Source: Marixanthotalea marina (GTDB taxonomy: Bacteria; Bacteroidota; Bacteroidia; Flavobacteriales; Flavobacteriaceae). From it: a stretch of DNA of 64,000 bases. This document shows, piece by piece, positions 61,373 through 64,000 of this stretch; position 1 is the stretch's first letter; each line of letters begins with the position of its first letter. The stretch lies in assembly GCA_018883545.1 (NCBI GenBank), contig JAHLEH010000001.1, forward strand, positions 806,001 through 870,000. The letters run 5' to 3'. The translations under genes were made by a program, and so were the position numbers. Below the pieces are notes generated by a model. The model did no database searches. It saw nothing but the letters and a program-made list of their open reading frames with translations, and was not told where the DNA came from.

Positions 61373-61627
61373 TTATTTTTTTAATGTTAAAATCCATTTT
61401 AATACATCTTCAAGAATAGTGGTGTTTAAAGAATAGGTTATAAACTGACCCTCTTTTTGTGCCGATACCAAATCGGCTCTTTTTAAAATATCTAAATGGT
61501 GTGAAATACTTGGCTTAGAAATATTAAAAGCATCAGCAATATCACCAGCAGTCATATCTTTCTCTTTCAGCATTTCCAATATTTGCCTTCTGGTCTCATC
61601 ATTTAATGCTTTAAAAAGATAATTCAT
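61373..61627 (-). CDS. SdpR-type ArsR-family autorepressor
   Basis: An 84-residue winged-helix protein without metal-binding cysteines: FKALNDETRRQILEML, then ITH segment ADAFNISKPSISHHLDILKRA and wing EGQFITYSLN. It precedes the SdpI-like gene. A perfect 10-bp inverted repeat 8 bases upstream of its start is very likely its operator. Confidence 0.88.
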   Translation of the reverse strand: MNYLFKALNDETRRQILEMLKEKDMTAGDIADAFNISKPSISHHLDILKRADLVSAQKEGQFITYSLNTTILEDVLKWILTLKK

Positions 61628-61635
61628 TGTTTAGG

Positions 61636-61657
61636 TATTTAGATAAATATCTAAATA
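61636..61657. promoter_or_regulatory. Operator of the sdpRI-like operon
   Basis: TATTTAGATA and its exact reverse complement are separated by two A residues. The site lies 8 bases upstream of the repressor ATG, where bound SdpR-type protein would block transcription. Confidence 0.8.
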
Positions 61658-61745
61658 ATATTTGGCATTTGCAAATTTTAGAACTAAATGGGTTCTTGTT
61701 AAAAAGGAATAATTTTTGTGTAACTTTATATAAAAATTGAAAAAA

Positions 61746-62267
61746 ATGAAACGTTTTTTGCTTCTTATTGTTCTTATTTCATTTAGTTCTTGTGTAACCA
61801 TTCGCGTGAATACCGATTACGAACGAGGTGCCGATTTTACAAAATACAAAACCTATCAGTATTTTGGTGATATGCAAACTGGGCTAAGCGAATTGGATAC
61901 CAAACGTTTATTGGATGCCCTAGATGCCAAGATGAAAGCAAAAGGTTTTAGTATATCTGAAAACCCCGATTTTTTAATTGATATTAAAAGCAGCGAATAT
62001 AAAGAGCCCCAAAGAAGTAACGTTGGTATTGGTATAGGCGGTACTGGTCGAAATGTTGGCGGTGGCATTTCTATAGGGGTGCCAGTTGGGCAATCAAACG
62101 TCAATAGGCAAATTATTATTGATTTTGTAGATGAGAAAGGCAACGGTCTTTTTTGGCAGGCGGTAAGCGAATACCAATACAGTCCCAATGCGTCACCCGA
62201 AAACAAAGCTGAACAGTTTAATGCCGTTGCAGAAAAAGTATTGGCTCAATACCCGCCAAAATCTTAG
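61746..62267 (+). CDS. DUF4136-family lipoprotein
   Basis: A 173-residue protein with a lipoprotein signal peptide (lipobox SSC, Cys16), a DUF4136 domain (DFTKYKTYQYFGD near the start), and a central glycine-rich segment (GIGIGGTGRNVGGGISIG) typical of the family. It is probably attached to the outer membrane; the function is unknown. The ATG at 61746 is chosen over TTG at 61737. Confidence 0.85.
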   Translation: MKRFLLLIVLISFSSCVTIRVNTDYERGADFTKYKTYQYFGDMQTGLSELDTKRLLDALDAKMKAKGFSISENPDFLIDIKSSEYKEPQRSNVGIGIGGTGRNVGGGISIGVPVGQSNVNRQIIIDFVDEKGNGLFWQAVSEYQYSPNASPENKAEQFNAVAEKVLAQYPPKS

Positions 62268-62343
62268 TCAATTTTATAATTATCCTAACATTGTATTTTC
62301 TGTGGTTTCTTATTCATTTTGTAGCTTTACAAAAACGATAAAT

Positions 62344-63072
62344 ATGAGTTCAATACAAAATAAAGTAGCCCTTATAACGGGTGGTACCAAAGGTATTGGT
62401 TACGGTGTAGCTGAAAGTTTATTAAATGAAGGTGTCAACGTAGCCATTACCAGTAGAAACGAATCCGCTGCTAAAGAAGCGGCTAATGCCTTAAATGAAA
62501 ACTCAAAAACAGAAGCTAAAGCTATTGGCATAAAGTCAGATGTTAGAAATTTTGAAAGTCACCAAAACACAGTGAAAACGGTTTTAGACCATTTTGGTCA
62601 GTTGGATATTGTGGTGGCCAATGCGGGGTTGGGACATTTTATCAGCATAGAAGATTTAACACTAGACGAGTGGCACGAAACGATTGACACCAATTTAACC
62701 GGTGTTTTTTATTCCTTAAAATCTAGTATAGCGCCATTAAAAAAATCCAAAGGCTATTTTATATCCATTTCAAGTTTGGCCGGTACTAATTTTTTTGCTG
62801 GTGGTTCTGCCTATAATGCTAGCAAATTTGGGGTTACAGGTTTTACACAAGCGGCTATGTTGGATTTAAGAAAGCTCGATATAAAAATCAGTACCATTAT
62901 GCCAGGTTCGGTGGCTACCCATTTTAATAATCATACGCCCAATGATGCTGATGCTTGGAAAATCCAGCCAGAAGATATTGGCGAATTGGTGGTCGATTTA
63001 ATAAAAATGAACCCAAGAACCTTACCAAGTAAAATTGAGGTGAGGCCAACCATACCGCCAAGTAGTAAATAA
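62344..63072 (+). CDS. Short-chain dehydrogenase/reductase
   Basis: A 242-residue SDR: TGGTKGIG at residues 12-19, ANAG, SSLAG with catalytic Ser, and YNASK with Tyr and Lys. The Arg in ITSRNES after beta-2 suggests NADP(H). The ATG at 62344 is used; the open frame back to 62188 would overlap the DUF4136 gene. The substrate is unknown; sequence style is that of 3-oxoacyl-ACP-reductase-like enzymes. Confidence 0.83.
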   Translation: MSSIQNKVALITGGTKGIGYGVAESLLNEGVNVAITSRNESAAKEAANALNENSKTEAKAIGIKSDVRNFESHQNTVKTVLDHFGQLDIVVANAGLGHFISIEDLTLDEWHETIDTNLTGVFYSLKSSIAPLKKSKGYFISISSLAGTNFFAGGSAYNASKFGVTGFTQAAMLDLRKLDIKISTIMPGSVATHFNNHTPNDADAWKIQPEDIGELVVDLIKMNPRTLPSKIEVRPTIPPSSK

Positions 63073-63078
63073 TTTGAA

Positions 63079-64000
63079 TTAGTTTTTAATTATTTTTTTG
63101 CTGACAATAAATACGTTGTTGGCATAAAATTTAGCAATGTAAATGCCTTCGCTAAGGTGGCTAATGTCAATATTTTGAGTCTCGTAGTTAGATAATGTTA
63201 CTGTTTTAACTTTTTTACCTTCTATACTTATTAAATCTACTTTTAAATCTGTGTCTAAACTGTTTTCAGCTTTGAATGTGATAATGTTATTGGTTGGATT
63301 TGGGTATATGGAAATGTTGAATTTATTTTCTTCACGGGTAATGTCTTTAACGCCTAAGGCTGAATTGTCAATACTCCAAGTAACAGTATAAACATGAAAA
63401 GTCTCGTGGTTATCAACACGTAAAAGTGTAGTTGCATCTGTAACGGCAACCGTTAAGGTATTCATCCCTGCATTTAAATCGGTTTCTAAAATGGAAACGG
63501 CGTCTGTGTTGGTTGCAATTTCGACTGTGTTTAGATTCCAAGTGCTTTCTAATGTATTTGGGTTTGGTTTTATCAAGTCCAATGAAAAGTCTATTGGAAA
63601 ACTTGGGTTACTTACCGAATTAGAAATTGGACTGTAAGCATCAATAGGAGAAACCAAGCTATGTATTTTTTCAATAATACCTTCTTTGCAAACAGGACAA
63701 AACGGTTTGTCGATACTTTCCATGATACAGTTTTGGTGAGGTTTATACCAATCGGCACAATTTCCTGTATCACATGTATATTGATAGATGCCAACATTAT
63801 TAGTGCCCAGCCAGTTTTTCCATCTCACTAAATTGGGGTCTGTTTCTTGGGTCATGTTAATGGCTTCGGCAGCTAAAAGATCGCCTGGATAATATTCGTC
63901 TTTTAAGTCAAATAGAGAATGCCCCAACTCATGCATTACAACCCTAGCACCCCAAAACCCCGTGTAAGCCATAGGGAAATCGCCACCACTGCCACCATAT
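63079..64000 (-). CDS. T9SS-secreted zinc metalloprotease, C-terminal part (runs off the window)
   Basis: The last 307 codons of a larger protein; reading continues through the right window edge (YGGSGGDFPMAYTGFWG is in frame at the end). It has HELGHSLFDLKDEY, a zinc site like that of M64/IgA-type peptidases, cysteines in CDTGNCADW and CPVCKE, then a C-terminal type A sorting domain (SIYPNPTNNIITF...GIYIAKFY...KKIIKN). It should be exported by the type IX system and act outside the cell. Confidence 0.87.
   Translation of the reverse strand, partial: YGGSGGDFPMAYTGFWGARVVMHELGHSLFDLKDEYYPGDLLAAEAINMTQETDPNLVRWKNWLGTNNVGIYQYTCDTGNCADWYKPHQNCIMESIDKPFCPVCKEGIIEKIHSLVSPIDAYSPISNSVSNPSFPIDFSLDLIKPNPNTLESTWNLNTVEIATNTDAVSILETDLNAGMNTLTVAVTDATTLLRVDNHETFHVYTVTWSIDNSALGVKDITREENKFNISIYPNPTNNIITFKAENSLDTDLKVDLISIEGKKVKTVTLSNYETQNIDISHLSEGIYIAKFYANNVFIVSKKIIKN

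Noticed and set aside
62188..63072. A longer SDR frame
   Set aside because: The extra 52 residues overlap the DUF4136 gene and the SDR fold starts right after ATG 62344.

Overview
The window looks like a chromosomal segment from a marine-type member of the Flavobacteriaceae (phylum Bacteroidota). The evidence is AT-rich DNA and Bacteroidota-type promoters (TAnnTTTG at -7, TTTG/TTG near -33). There are no obvious Shine-Dalgarno sequences, and TTG starts are frequent. Further signs are a T9SS C-terminal sorting domain, the typical Bacteroidota tmRNA tag, a PafA-type phosphatase, a single-chain GcvP and a fused hypoxanthine phosphoribosyltransferase-adenylate kinase. No phage, plasmid, IS element or CRISPR array was seen; almost everything is chromosomal housekeeping or envelope biology.

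Layout. 0-0.7 kb: start of trpE on the minus strand behind a complete tryptophan attenuator (leader peptide with three consecutive Trp codons, then a terminator). 0.7-4.6 kb: MarR regulator, thioredoxin-like and rhodanese proteins, small membrane proteins. 4.7-8.8 kb: a LacI regulator divergent from a 2-keto-3-deoxygluconate module (kdgK, KDPG aldolase, an AraD1/GguC-like protein) with two matching operator-like palindromes. 8.8-9.6 kb: tmRNA, a nested inverted repeat and a structured non-coding element. 9.6-14.7 kb: membrane proteins, CreD, a winged-helix regulator with two matching palindromic sites, and a large TlpA-like lipoprotein. 15-19.4 kb: SDR, KdsA, BipA/TypA. 19.5-26.3 kb: a surface-glycan cluster with two paralogous flippases around a GNAT/FemAB-like gene and three glycosyltransferases. 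26.3-33.5 kb: FtsE, a 1007-residue TPR protein, an outer-membrane barrel protein and several dispersed repeats. 33.5-37 kb: serine hydrolase and NamZ-like muramidase, divergent by 9 bp from a LolC/E-like permease. 37-45.7 kb: peroxiredoxin-like protein, Crp-family regulator, SprT-like protein, ManC, DUF389 protein, MlaFE, PafA and an extracellular-type nuclease. 45.7-52.7 kb: a second glycan set (GT2, methyltransferase, flippase), KAS III and GcvP. 52.9-60.7 kb: UbiA-like protein, sigma/anti-sigma pair, M3 peptidase, a candidate small RNA, PurEK, HPRT-Adk fusion, Obg. 60.7-64 kb: SdpR/SdpI pair, DUF4136 lipoprotein, SDR, and a truncated T9SS-secreted metalloprotease.

The most informative signals lie between genes: the trp attenuator, the palindromes matching local regulators, a promoter-palindrome-terminator unit of about 80 nt antisense to the end of purE, three genes with the -7 box exactly four bases before ATG (predicted leaderless mRNAs), and several families of dispersed repeats, one of which supplies the 3' end of a methyltransferase gene.
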